Made by a program: the position numbers and the translations under genes
Part shown: positions 39,449 through 48,143 of the stretch, one piece after another
Layout of the letters: every line of letters begins with the position of its first letter
Position numbering within the stretch: position 1 is the stretch's first letter
Notes under the pieces: generated by a model
The model's database searches: none
Seen by the model: only the letters and a program-made list of their open reading frames with translations
What the model was told of the DNA's origin: nothing
DNA from: 2-01-FULL-45-10 sp964433975
Lineage (GTDB): Bacteria; Omnitrophota; Gorgyraeia; 2-01-FULL-45-10
NCBI GenBank assembly: GCA_964433975.1
Contig: CAYSSS010000003.1
Span: 1-51,520, forward strand
Length of the DNA stretch: 51,520 nucleotides
Direction: 5' to 3'

Positions 39449-40855
39449 CTACATTCCTTTGCAGAGTTTACGCTCGAGCGCTTTTTTAGACGGCGTCTTG
39501 CAGATCTTGGTCGGGTAGCTCCCGGTGAAGCACGCCGTGCAGAACTCTTCCTTAGCTAACAACATGGAGCTAAGCATCCCGTCCAGGCTCAAATATTTTA
39601 AACTGTCGACTCCGATGAACTGGCGTATCTCTTCGATCGATCGATTTGCCGCGATGAGCTCTTTCTTCGTCGGAAAATCGATGCCGTAGAAGCACGGCGA
39701 TATCAGCGGAGGACAGCTTACGCGCATATGTATCTCGCTCACCCCAGCCTCTCTTAGAGCCCTGACGCGGCTTCGTGAAGTTGTGCCCCGGACTATCGAA
39801 TCCTCGACTATTATTATCTTCTTCCCCTTAAGGACATCCTTTATCGGATTCAACTTTACCCTCACCTTGAAATCTCTGATGAGCTGGCTCGGCTGAATAA
39901 AAGTTCTGCCTATGTAGTGGTTTCTGACATACGCCATCTCCAGCGGCAGCCCGGAGCCTTCGGCGTAACCCAAGGCCGCGTAATTACCCGAGTCGGGTAT
40001 CGGCATGACAAAATCCGCGTCTACGGGATGTTCTTTAGCGAGCGCCTTGCCAAGGTTTTTCCTGGCCATATATACGCTCTTGGTAAAGATGTTGCTGTCG
40101 GGTCTTGAGAAGTAAATGTATTCGAATATGCAGAACGCGTGCCTGGGAAGAAGGGTTGTATCAGGCGCCTTGAGCGACGTAAGACCGTTCTTATCTATGA
40201 TTACTACTTCGCCGGGCTCGATATCTCTTATATAGGCCGCCCCTATCATGTCAAAGGCGCAGGTTTCGCTCGCTACTACATACGCGCCGTCGATCTTGCC
40301 AAGGCATAGCGGCCGAAAACCAAGAGGATCCCTCATGGCGTAGATGGCATCGTTTATCATAAGGACGAAAGAGTAAGCGCCTTCGAGCTTTGAGAACATA
40401 GGCACTATCTTCTCCCTGTAATTATTCTTATGGTCCTTCACGAGGTAGTGGACTATCAATTCAGAGTCCATCGTGGTCTGCAATATGGATCCGGAATCTT
40501 CAAGCTCGTTGCTCAATTCTACTGAGTTGGTGAGATTACCGTTATGGGCTACGGCTATGAATCCTTTTTTGTGATTTATGAGAAGAGGCTGGACGTTCTT
40601 GGTTACGCTGGAGCCGGTGGTGGAGTATCTGACGTGGCCTATTGCGACAGGCCCTTTCAGCTTCTTCAAGATCTCCTCGTTGAATACGCTGCCGACTAAG
40701 CCCATCCCTTTATGCAGATGCACCTTTTTGTAGTCGTAGCTCGCTATTCCGGCAGACTCTTCACCCCTGTGCTGGAGAGCATATAGAGCTAGATACGCAA
40801 GTCTAGCCGCATCTTTATGGCCGTGTATGCCTACTACCCCGCAATATTCTTTCAT
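39449..40855 (-). CDS. purF: Amidophosphoribosyltransferase
   Basis: 468 residues. First committed enzyme of purine synthesis: PRPP + glutamine to phosphoribosylamine. The class II amidotransferase Cys is residue 5 (MKEYCGVVGIHGHKDA), so a four-residue propeptide would be removed. GYRSTTGSS-type RYSTTGSS near 70 and HNGNLTN near 98 are present. PRPP loop IIVEDSIVRGTTS near 350. The four Cys that hold the 4Fe-4S cluster in the B. subtilis type appear present (SETCAFD, PCFYGID, FCTACF), which implies an oxygen-sensitive enzyme. No good Shine-Dalgarno is visible before the ATG. Confidence 0.96.
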   Translation of the reverse strand: MKEYCGVVGIHGHKDAARLAYLALYALQHRGEESAGIASYDYKKVHLHKGMGLVGSVFNEEILKKLKGPVAIGHVRYSTTGSSVTKNVQPLLINHKKGFIAVAHNGNLTNSVELSNELEDSGSILQTTMDSELIVHYLVKDHKNNYREKIVPMFSKLEGAYSFVLMINDAIYAMRDPLGFRPLCLGKIDGAYVVASETCAFDMIGAAYIRDIEPGEVVIIDKNGLTSLKAPDTTLLPRHAFCIFEYIYFSRPDSNIFTKSVYMARKNLGKALAKEHPVDADFVMPIPDSGNYAALGYAEGSGLPLEMAYVRNHYIGRTFIQPSQLIRDFKVRVKLNPIKDVLKGKKIIIVEDSIVRGTTSRSRVRALREAGVSEIHMRVSCPPLISPCFYGIDFPTKKELIAANRSIEEIRQFIGVDSLKYLSLDGMLSSMLLAKEEFCTACFTGSYPTKICKTPSKKALERKLCKGM

Positions 40856-40869
40856 GATAGTCTTTAGCC

Positions 40870-40935
40870 CATTTAGCTTTAAGCTATAAGCTGTAGGTTT
40901 TAAGCTTAAAGCATACAGCTTACGGCTTACAGCTT
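40870..40935. repeat. AAGCTGTA-type repeats forming a hairpin at the carB stop
   Basis: Runs of AAGCT(G/A)TA and their complements. TAAGCTGTA (40887-40895) and TACAGCTTA (40914-40922) form a perfect 9-bp inverted repeat around TTTAAGCTTAAA. The last six residues of CarB are encoded here, and the hairpin lies in the purF leader. It may act as partial terminator or be a neutral low-complexity repeat. Confidence 0.55.
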
Positions 40936-43900
40936 TTTTTATGGTACTCCTGCAACGATCTTACAGATATCTTAGGTTTCTTGATAAGATTCTCTATTCC
41001 GTTGACGGTAGCCTGAGCGCCGGAGACCGTTGTTATAAGAGGAATATTGTAGAGGGTAGCCAGGCTCCTTATCTTAATCCCGTCCTCTTTGGTAGCTCTT
41101 CCTGAGGGCGTATTTATGATGAGCGAGATCTTACCGTCTTTAAGAAGGTCTATGGCGTTTGGCCTTCCCTCGTGAAGCTTGGGCAATACCTGGACGTCTA
41201 TATCATTACTCTTCAGCGCATCCGCGGTGCCCGACGTTGCCAATATCTTGAAGCCGAGATCCGCGAGCTTCTTGGCGACGAATACTATGTTCCTCTTGTC
41301 CTGATTCTTAACGCTTATGAATACATTGCCTTTTTTCGGAAGCTTCTGCCCTGCCGCTATCTGGCTCTTTGCGTAGGCTGAGCCGAATGTCGCGTCTATG
41401 CCCATTACCTCTCCGGTAGATTTCATTTCGGGGCCTAAAATAGCGTCTACCCCCGGGAACCTGATGAACGGAAAGACCGACTCCTTCACAGTGACGAAGT
41501 TTATGGCCTTCTCTTTTGTGAAGCCGAGCTCTTTTAAGCTCTTGCCGAGCATTATCTTTGTGGCGAGATTTGCCAGAGGTACGCCGATCGCCTTGCTCAC
41601 GAACGGAACGGTTCTCGATGCCCTGGGGTTGACCTCAAGGATATAGACTACGTTATTCTTTACGGCATACTGTATATTCATCAGGCCTTTCACCTTAAGC
41701 TCTTTAGCCATCGCGTAGGTGTTCTTCTTTATCGTTTCTATTATGTCTTTACCCAATGTATGCGTGGGCAGCACCATGGCGCTGTCCCCCGAATGGATCC
41801 CGGCCTCTTCGATATGCTCCAGGATCCCCCCTATAACGCATGTTTCGCCATCCGCTATGGCATCGACATCGACCTCTATCGCGTCCTCGAGGAATTTGTC
41901 TACCAGGATCGGCCTTTCCGGAGACGCTTCCACGGCCTTTTCCATATAATCGGATAGGCTCTTCTCGTCGTAGACTATCTCCATAGCTCTGCCGCCGAGA
42001 ACGAACGACGGCCTTACGACTACAGGATAGCCTATCTTTTCAGCCACGGCTTTCGCTTCATCGCATGAAGTAGCCGTGCCGTTATCCGGCTGGATCAGCT
42101 TTAATTTTTTCAACATCTGCTGAAAACGTTTTCTGTCTTCCGCTATGTCGATTGAGTCGGGGCTTGTCCCTAAGATATTCAATCCCGCCTTATGGAGCGG
42201 CCCGGATATATTGAGCGGCGTCTGGCCTCCGAACTGGACTATGGCGCCTATTGGCTTTTCGATATCTACGATGTTGAGCACATCTTCCACAGTTAGCGGC
42301 TCGAAATAGAGTTTGTCAGACGTATCATAATCTGTCGATACCGTCTCGGGGTTGCAGTTTATCATTATGCTCTCATAGCCCTCTTCTCTTAAAGCGTAAG
42401 ACGCATGGCAGCAGCAGTAGTCGAACTCTATGCCCTGCCCTATTCTATTCGGTCCGCCGCCGAGGATAAGGACCTTCTTCTTGCCTGAAGGTATCGTCTC
42501 GCTCTTCGTTTCGTAGGTGGAGTAGTAGTATGGCCTCTTGGCCTTGAACTCACCGCCGCACGTATCGACCAGTTTATAGGCCGGGCTTATCTTAGCTTTA
42601 GATCTATTCTGTCTCACTTTATTCTCCGTTGAGTTTACCAGGAAGGCTATTTGGGTATCCGAAAAACCGAACTTCTTCGCCTTTAAAAGAAGCTCTTCCG
42701 GTATCTTTATGTCCGCGTCCTTATCTTTGTTCCTGAATCGCTTTAATTGTTCTTCGACCTCAACCAATTCTCTTAAATTATCTATGAACCATTTATCGAT
42801 CTTGGACAGGTCATATATCTCTTCATTTGAAAGGCCCATCTTCAGGGCGTATCTTATATAGAAGAGCCTGTCGTCGTTTGGTGTTCTTATCTTCTCTTTG
42901 ATCTCGTCGATCATATCCTGTGAAGGCGTCGTTAACATTTCGTCCGTGATCTTGTCGCGTCCATCCGCGCCGAAACCGAAGCGCTTGGCTTCCGTCGACC
43001 TTATGCCCTTCTGCAGCGCCTCTTTGAAATTTCTTCCGATCGACATAGCTTCCCCGACGGCTTTCATGGACGTATTGAGCACGCGCGAAGTGCCGGGGAA
43101 TTTTTCGAACGCGAACCTGCATATCTTGAAGACGCAGTAGTCTACCGTCGGCTCAAAGAATGAGGTCGTCTTGCCGGTGATCTCATTAAGGACCTCGGGA
43201 AGCGTAAGGCCAACCGCCAACTTTGTCGCGACCCTGGCTATGGGGAAACCGGTTGCTTTTGAAGCGAGCGCCGAACTTCTGGATAGCCTCGGATTAACCT
43301 CTATTATGACGATCTCGCCGTTATCCGGATTTTGGGCGAATTGGATGTTGGCCCCGCCACCAGTTATCCCGATCTTACGGATAATCTTCTTCGAAAGGTT
43401 GACGAATTGCGCGTACTCTTCAGCGGTGAGGGTCTGGGATGGCGCCACCACTATGCTGTCGCCGGTGTGAACTCCCATGGGATCGACGTTCTCCATCGAT
43501 GTGATCATTATGACATTGTCCACACAATCCCTCATAACCTCGAACTCTATCTCTTTCCATCCCAGGACGGATTGCTCCACAAGTATCTGATGTACCGGGC
43601 TCATATCGAGGCCCTTGGCAAGAGCGATTTCGAGCTCTTCTTTGTTGTACGCGATGGCTCCGCCAGATCCACCCATGGTATAAGCCGGCCTTAATATGAG
43701 AGGGAAGCCGATACCAAGGCCTATCTTCATTCCCTCTTCTATGCTCCTCGCTATTCCGCTCTTGGGAGTGCCCACGCCGATCTCGTGCATCGCCTTTTTA
43801 AAGAGCTCCCTGTCCTCCGCGCGAGAGATCGCGCTGACATCGGCGCCTATGGATTCCACCCCGTACTTCTTTAAGACTCCTTCCTTCATCAGGAAGTATG

Positions 43901-44195
43901 CCAGGTTCAGGCCTGTCTGGCCGCCGAGAGTGGGCAGTATCGCGTCCGGCCGCTCCTTCTTTATTATCTCGGTGACCGCATCGATCGTCAGAGGCTCTAT
44001 GTAGGTAACATCAGCCATATTGGGATCCGTCATAATTGTAGCCGGATTTGAATTAATGAGTATGATGAAGTAGCCCTCTTCCCTAAGCGCTTTACATGCC
44101 TGTGAACCCGAGTAGTCGAATTCGCAGGCCTGCCCTATTATTATTGGGCCTGAGCCTATCATCAGGATCTTGTGTATGTCTTTACGCTTTGGCAT
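40920..44195 (-). CDS. carB: Carbamoyl-phosphate synthase large subunit
   Basis: 1091 residues, normal length. Two ATP-grasp halves: GSGPIIIGQACEFDYSGSQA (about 14-33) and the matching GGGPNRIGQGIEFDYCC (about 573-589). The first makes carboxyphosphate and carbamate, the second phosphorylates carbamate. Ammonia-handling and oligomerisation segments lie between. The C-terminal MGS-like domain (about 950-1070, KIRSLATLYNIPLITT) is the site of allosteric control. Overlaps the 3' end of carA by 14 nt. CarB itself can use free ammonia, which matters because the glutaminase partner here looks inactive. The last six residues derive from a repeat. Confidence 0.97.
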   Translation of the reverse strand: MPKRKDIHKILMIGSGPIIIGQACEFDYSGSQACKALREEGYFIILINSNPATIMTDPNMADVTYIEPLTIDAVTEIIKKERPDAILPTLGGQTGLNLAYFLMKEGVLKKYGVESIGADVSAISRAEDRELFKKAMHEIGVGTPKSGIARSIEEGMKIGLGIGFPLILRPAYTMGGSGGAIAYNKEELEIALAKGLDMSPVHQILVEQSVLGWKEIEFEVMRDCVDNVIMITSMENVDPMGVHTGDSIVVAPSQTLTAEEYAQFVNLSKKIIRKIGITGGGANIQFAQNPDNGEIVIIEVNPRLSRSSALASKATGFPIARVATKLAVGLTLPEVLNEITGKTTSFFEPTVDYCVFKICRFAFEKFPGTSRVLNTSMKAVGEAMSIGRNFKEALQKGIRSTEAKRFGFGADGRDKITDEMLTTPSQDMIDEIKEKIRTPNDDRLFYIRYALKMGLSNEEIYDLSKIDKWFIDNLRELVEVEEQLKRFRNKDKDADIKIPEELLLKAKKFGFSDTQIAFLVNSTENKVRQNRSKAKISPAYKLVDTCGGEFKAKRPYYYSTYETKSETIPSGKKKVLILGGGPNRIGQGIEFDYCCCHASYALREEGYESIMINCNPETVSTDYDTSDKLYFEPLTVEDVLNIVDIEKPIGAIVQFGGQTPLNISGPLHKAGLNILGTSPDSIDIAEDRKRFQQMLKKLKLIQPDNGTATSCDEAKAVAEKIGYPVVVRPSFVLGGRAMEIVYDEKSLSDYMEKAVEASPERPILVDKFLEDAIEVDVDAIADGETCVIGGILEHIEEAGIHSGDSAMVLPTHTLGKDIIETIKKNTYAMAKELKVKGLMNIQYAVKNNVVYILEVNPRASRTVPFVSKAIGVPLANLATKIMLGKSLKELGFTKEKAINFVTVKESVFPFIRFPGVDAILGPEMKSTGEVMGIDATFGSAYAKSQIAAGQKLPKKGNVFISVKNQDKRNIVFVAKKLADLGFKILATSGTADALKSNDIDVQVLPKLHEGRPNAIDLLKDGKISLIINTPSGRATKEDGIKIRSLATLYNIPLITTVSGAQATVNGIENLIKKPKISVRSLQEYHKKSCKP

Positions 44196-45312
44196 ATTCC
44201 ACCTCCCTGGAAGATCTTACGGTATCCTTGGTTTTTGAGGGTTTGCCGGCGATCTTCAGGAACTTTGTAAAGGCGCCATTGACTTCGTCGAATCCAGGGC
44301 TCACGGGATTATATTGGACGGATATGAACTTCAACCGCTTGCTCTCCATCTCTTCTATTGAGTTGTCGTTTACATTGCGCATTGAAACTGTCACATTCTT
44401 TTTTGATTTAACCGAACCCTCGTCTATCACATATGAGTGATTCTGGACCGTTATCTCTCCCTTAAAACTATCTTTAGATTTTATGGGATAATTTGATCCA
44501 TGATGGCCGACCTTCATCTTGACGAGCTTAGCTCCGAGCGCCAGGCCTATGACCTCATGCCCGGTTGCCACGCCCATCATCGGTATCTTGCCGAGCAGTT
44601 CTTTTATGGTGAGAGCTACTTCACCGATCGCGGGATCGCTTTCCGGGCCATTAGATATTATCAGCCCGTCCGGTTTCAGGGCCAGGATCTCCTTGGCTTT
44701 GGTATTGTAAGGCAGGAGCGTTAGATTGCAGCCGAGCGTAACGAGTTGTTTTATAAAGCTGTTTTTCATGCCGAGGTCTAAGACGGCTATATTGGCGCCT
44801 GATGGCCTGCCTTTTATCTCGGTGGGACTCTTAACGGATATATCTTTTATGGCCTCGCGAGAGCGTTTCTTTTGACTTTTAAGCTTCTTCAACAGCTCAT
44901 CCGGGTTCGAATCCTTTGTGGAGACTATACCGAGCATCTCGCCTTTATCTCTTATCGTTATGGCAAGCGTTCTCGTATCTATGTCGCTTATGGTTATAAC
45001 ATCCTCTCTCTTAAGGAACTCTTCAAGTGGCCCTTCAGCCTGCCAGTTTGAATATATGCGTGAGGATTCCTTTATGATAAGGCCGGATATCCAGCACTTC
45101 TTTGATTCGTTGAACTTCTTCGCTACGCCGTAATTGCCTATTAAGGGATAGGTAAGCACGAGTATCTTCCCGGCATTGGTCGGGTCGGTCGCCATCTCCT
45201 GGTACCCGACAACGGCGGTATTAAGTACCACCTCGCCTATCTTCTCCCCTTCCGACCCCACGGAGATCCCCTCAAAAACACTGCCGTCTTCCAGCACCAG
45301 CTTTGCCTTCAT
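44182..45312 (-). CDS. carA: Carbamoyl-phosphate synthase small subunit lacking its glutaminase triad
   Basis: 376 residues, normal length. The N-terminal domain is standard (GYQEMATDPTNAGKILVLTYPLIGNYGV). In the class I amidotransferase domain, the nucleophile segment GICLGHQ is GVATGHE, with Ala249 at the Cys position. The His/Glu segment Q(Y/F)HPE is QYNPV, with Asn335 for His and Val337 for Glu. I checked these codons on the DNA (GCA, AAT, GTG). The spacing (86 residues) is as in E. coli CarA (Cys269, His353: 84). Surrounding motifs (KMKVGHHGSNYPI, QNHSYVIDE) are kept, so the domain folds and can still bind CarB. Ammonia-dependent synthesis is inferred. A 38-codon ORF ends 1 nt upstream. 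Confidence 0.93.
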   Translation of the reverse strand: MKAKLVLEDGSVFEGISVGSEGEKIGEVVLNTAVVGYQEMATDPTNAGKILVLTYPLIGNYGVAKKFNESKKCWISGLIIKESSRIYSNWQAEGPLEEFLKREDVITISDIDTRTLAITIRDKGEMLGIVSTKDSNPDELLKKLKSQKKRSREAIKDISVKSPTEIKGRPSGANIAVLDLGMKNSFIKQLVTLGCNLTLLPYNTKAKEILALKPDGLIISNGPESDPAIGEVALTIKELLGKIPMMGVATGHEVIGLALGAKLVKMKVGHHGSNYPIKSKDSFKGEITVQNHSYVIDEGSVKSKKNVTVSMRNVNDNSIEEMESKRLKFISVQYNPVSPGFDEVNGAFTKFLKIAGKPSKTKDTVRSSREVEYAKA

Positions 45313-45313
45313 A

Positions 45314-45430
45314 TCACTCTCCCTTTAAATAAATATAGCCAGCGAAGACGACAGTCCCCCTGGCCACAATTTTTACGTTGCTCAACATGCTACTTGCTAT
45401 ATCTTTTTGCTGCTCCTCTGCGATAGGCAT
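45314..45430 (-). CDS. Possible 38-residue leader ORF of carAB
   Basis: MPIAEEQQKDIASSMLSN and on to VFAGYIYLKGE. Its TGA lies 1 nt before the carA ATG, so translation would pass straight on; the carA ribosome site AAAGGGAGAG lies within its last codons. It begins about 18 nt after the predicted transcript start and has no good Shine-Dalgarno of its own. An alternative is that this stretch is only the carA leader RNA, with a stem between GGCCAG and CTGGCT. Confidence 0.35.
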   Translation of the reverse strand: MPIAEEQQKDIASSMLSNVKIVARGTVVFAGYIYLKGE

Positions 45431-45454
45431 CCATATTTTCCATATCAGACTATG

Positions 45455-45483
45455 ATTTTAGCATGCCTGACTGAGTATGTCAA
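45455..45483 (-). promoter_or_regulatory. Sigma-70 promoter of carAB-purF-guaA-purL
   Basis: On the minus strand TTGACA, 17 nt, TAAAAT. The -35 overlaps the stop codon of the DUF1846 gene. The predicted start at about 45448 gives a leader near 135 nt before carA. Because carA, carB, purF, guaA and purL follow with small gaps, this may serve all five. Confidence 0.7.
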
Positions 45484-47003
45484 GTTACAAAGAGATTGCG
45501 GGAGGAGAATTTGCCATCGGTAGTGAGGTTAAGTCCAAGCATCTTTAGCCCCACCTCATCTCCAGGTGAAGGTATATGAGTTATATGCATTTCGCAGCCT
45601 TTTAATTCGACCAACTTTTTCATGGCGATCTCGGCCGTATGATTGGCAGAAGCGCTTATTGAGAGCGCTATAAGCGTCTCTTCCAGGTCAAGGCTCTCAG
45701 GATCTCCCTTAAGGATATCTTCTCTCAGCTTAGAGATCTGGTTTATTATCTGAGGCGAGAGCAGCAAGATCTCATCTGGAATATTCGCTAGGACCTTTAT
45801 GGCGTTCAGGATCAGGCTTGATGAAGCGTTCATCAAAGCGCAGTTCTTCCCCGTTATCAAGCGGCCATCCTTTAATTCTAGCGCGGCTCCGCAGTAGATG
45901 CCGGCGAAACCTTTGCCGTTCTTCTCGGCGTCTTCGGCCGCCTTTCTAGAGACCTCTACCACTTTTCTATCCGTAACTTTTACACTCATGCCCTCCATTA
46001 ACATAGATGCCCTGTCAACGGTCTCCCTCTTTTCTATGCCCAGTACATACTCGGCATTGTACCTGAAGTATCTTCTTATCAACTCCTGCTTAGCCGCCTC
46101 CTGGACCACGGCATCGTTAACTATTCCGAAGCCTGCCCTGTTGACTCCCATATCCGTCGGAGAATTGTACGTGGGCAGATTCGCATCTTTTTTCAATATC
46201 CTGGTAAGAATAAGCTTTAATATTGGGAAACTCTCCACGTCACGGTTGTAGTTTATGGCCGCCTCTTTATACTGCGCCAGGTGAAACGGGTCCACGAGAT
46301 TAAAGTCCTGTATATCCGCTGTGGCCGCCTCATACGCAACATTGACGGGGTGCTTTAACAGCAGGTTCCATATCGGGAACGTTTCGAATTTGGCGTACCC
46401 GGAGTTAACGCCGCGTTTGTGATCATGGTACAGCTGTGAAAGGCATATCGAAAGCTTCCCGCTGTTGGGGCCCGGAGCCGTAACTACTACTATAGGCTTA
46501 CTCGTCTCGATGTACTCATTTTTGCCGAATCCGCCTTCGCTTACCACGAGGTCTATATCGGAGGGATATTTTTCTATGGGGTAATGCAGATAGACCTTTA
46601 CGCCTCTGCGCTCGAGCTTATTTTTAAATATGACGGCGGAAGGCTGATTCGCGAAACGGGTTATAGTAACGGCGAGTATGTCGAGCCCCCATTTTCTTAA
46701 GTCATCGATCAACTTGAATGTCGCGGCATCGTATGTTATGCCGAAGTCGCCTCGCACCCTTCCGCTCTCTATGTCGCCCGCATATATACCGAGTACTATA
46801 TCGATCTTATCCTTGAGTGACTGGAGCAGCCTTATTTTGACGTTGGGATCGTATCCGGGCAGGACCCTTGCGGCGTGGTAATCAAAACATAGTTTGCCAC
46901 CGAACTCCAGATACATCTTATTGTCAAATTTTTTGACTCGATTAAGAATAGCCGCCGTCTGTTCTTTTAAATACTTTTCGTTATCGAAACCGGTCTTTCT
47001 CAT
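45480..47003 (-). CDS. DUF1846 family protein
   Basis: 507 residues from ATG at 47003; AGGAGA six bases upstream fixes this start and excludes a 24-codon upstream extension. Begins MRKTGFDNEKYLKEQTAAIL and contains KFDNKMYLEFGGKLCFDYHAARVLPGYDPNVKI (about 23-55), VAYEAATADIQDFNLVDPFHLAQYKEAAINYNRDVE (about 248-284) and NRAGFGIVND. These are hallmarks of DUF1846, a cytosolic family of ~500 residues found mostly in Firmicutes and other anaerobes, possibly with a nucleotide-type fold; its reaction is not established. Starts 2 nt after the stop of the upstream gene, so it is the last gene of a four-gene operon. Confidence 0.9.
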   Translation of the reverse strand: MRKTGFDNEKYLKEQTAAILNRVKKFDNKMYLEFGGKLCFDYHAARVLPGYDPNVKIRLLQSLKDKIDIVLGIYAGDIESGRVRGDFGITYDAATFKLIDDLRKWGLDILAVTITRFANQPSAVIFKNKLERRGVKVYLHYPIEKYPSDIDLVVSEGGFGKNEYIETSKPIVVVTAPGPNSGKLSICLSQLYHDHKRGVNSGYAKFETFPIWNLLLKHPVNVAYEAATADIQDFNLVDPFHLAQYKEAAINYNRDVESFPILKLILTRILKKDANLPTYNSPTDMGVNRAGFGIVNDAVVQEAAKQELIRRYFRYNAEYVLGIEKRETVDRASMLMEGMSVKVTDRKVVEVSRKAAEDAEKNGKGFAGIYCGAALELKDGRLITGKNCALMNASSSLILNAIKVLANIPDEILLLSPQIINQISKLREDILKGDPESLDLEETLIALSISASANHTAEIAMKKLVELKGCEMHITHIPSPGDEVGLKMLGLNLTTDGKFSSRNLFVT

Positions 47004-47005
47004 CT

Positions 47006-47380
47006 CTATTCTCCTGATATGAACTTGCGGAAATCTGCCATCGCCTGCCTGAATGTCTCCTGGTTGGACTGCCAATCCTTGTATTTAGGCGTCTCTGTGA
47101 CCCATTCTTCGAATAACGCCCACCTGAGTTTGGCGGCATCGGCCTGTTCTGCAGATAGCCCGAGATTACCCTTTATTACCGGCTGCATGCTTGGAAGGTT
47201 GGCCTTACCCCTGTAATTACTTATGGGAGTTACTTTGCCGGTAAGCATATTATACTTCGAGGGGATCTTCATTCCCGCTATCTCGTAATTAACGACCCGC
47301 GTGAATATCGATTTATATGACGTTACGATAAGGGCAACGACGGCTATTATTATGACCGCCGGGATAAAGATCTTCTTCAT
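47006..47380 (-). CDS. Small single-pass membrane protein
   Basis: 124 residues. N-terminal anchor MKKIFIPAVIIIAVVALIVTS (1-21), then a soluble domain with PSKYNMLTGKVTPISNYRG and a helical end (QADAAKLRWALFEEWVTETPKYKDWQSNQETFRQAMADF). I recognise no family. It lies in an operon with a beta-propeller and an outer-membrane barrel, both exported, so a periplasmic or envelope role is likely. AGGAGG-type ribosome site (GAGGAGCGC) precedes the ATG. The pattern of Trp residues in the end helix may be a protein contact surface. Confidence 0.7.
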   Translation of the reverse strand: MKKIFIPAVIIIAVVALIVTSYKSIFTRVVNYEIAGMKIPSKYNMLTGKVTPISNYRGKANLPSMQPVIKGNLGLSAEQADAAKLRWALFEEWVTETPKYKDWQSNQETFRQAMADFRKFISGE

Positions 47381-47395
47381 GCGCTCCTCCTCTGA

Positions 47396-48139
47396 CTAAT
47401 TTTGGAACTCCATTTTATACAAACTATCGTTGGTGCCGGTAACCCACAGGTATCTTCCCTCCCAGGCTATCCCTGTAGTTTTTCGGGCCGGGGACTTTAT
47501 ATATCCTGTTATCTCCAATTTTTCTATGTCTATCCTGTATATGCGTCTGGCATACCAGCAGCTGACCCACATATCTTTACCGTCCCATGCCAGATGCGCC
47601 GGCTCAAGGATCCTGCCGATCTCCGCTGTGCTTAAGATATTCATATCGGCATCCATCTTAAGAAGATGGAATTTGGTTCCCGTAAGAGACCGTGTCCATG
47701 TCACTATAAATAGGTTAGAGCCGGTCCATGCCGCACCAGCCGGGTGCGCCGGCTCCACGGACTTCTGCGCCAGCGCGTACATGTTATCACCCTCTATCTC
47801 CGCTGTATATACTTTTTTTGCGTCCCAGTCGGTTACAAAGAAGATCGCCTCATCTCTCGGGGTTATTGCCTCCGTGAAGGAGCCCGCCGGTACTATCTTC
47901 CTGATTATCTCCTTGGAGAGCGTGTCCACGACCCACGTATCGCCCTTCTTCCCATTACAAACCCATATATCTTTTCCGTCGGAATAAAGCCCTTCATGGT
48001 ACCATTTTGGTATCTTTATCTTTGCGACCGCCTTAGCCTTTATCCGGTGGTAGTCCTTGGACAGTGTAAAGCCCGAAAGCGCAAATACCATGATAACCAG
48101 CAGGATAAACTTAAAAGCTCTCAAGAGATCTATCCCCAA
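47396..48139 (-). CDS. Exported beta-propeller protein
   Basis: 247 residues with an N-terminal signal or anchor (about 8-25). The mature part is a series of propeller-like strands: WYHEGLYSDGKDIWVCNGKKGDTWVVDTLSKEIIRKI, ..., AHLAWDGKDMWVSCWYARRIYRIDIEKLEITGYI, GIAWEGRYLWVTGTNDSLYKMEF. Each unit has a G-x-x-LW-V strand and a following turn, five or six units in all. Similar to glutaminyl cyclotransferase-like/YVTN-type propellers; enzymatic residues cannot be shown. Adjacent genes encode a barrel and a small membrane protein; probably a periplasmic binding or signalling propeller. Confidence 0.75.
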   Translation of the reverse strand: MGIDLLRAFKFILLVIMVFALSGFTLSKDYHRIKAKAVAKIKIPKWYHEGLYSDGKDIWVCNGKKGDTWVVDTLSKEIIRKIVPAGSFTEAITPRDEAIFFVTDWDAKKVYTAEIEGDNMYALAQKSVEPAHPAGAAWTGSNLFIVTWTRSLTGTKFHLLKMDADMNILSTAEIGRILEPAHLAWDGKDMWVSCWYARRIYRIDIEKLEITGYIKSPARKTTGIAWEGRYLWVTGTNDSLYKMEFQN

Positions 48140-48143
48140 TATG

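Noticed and set aside
43332..43694. Long + strand open frame inside carB, and several other 60-130 codon frames antisense to carB, guaA, purL and mnmG
   Set aside because: They lie wholly within highly conserved genes on the other strand and show no recognisable domains.
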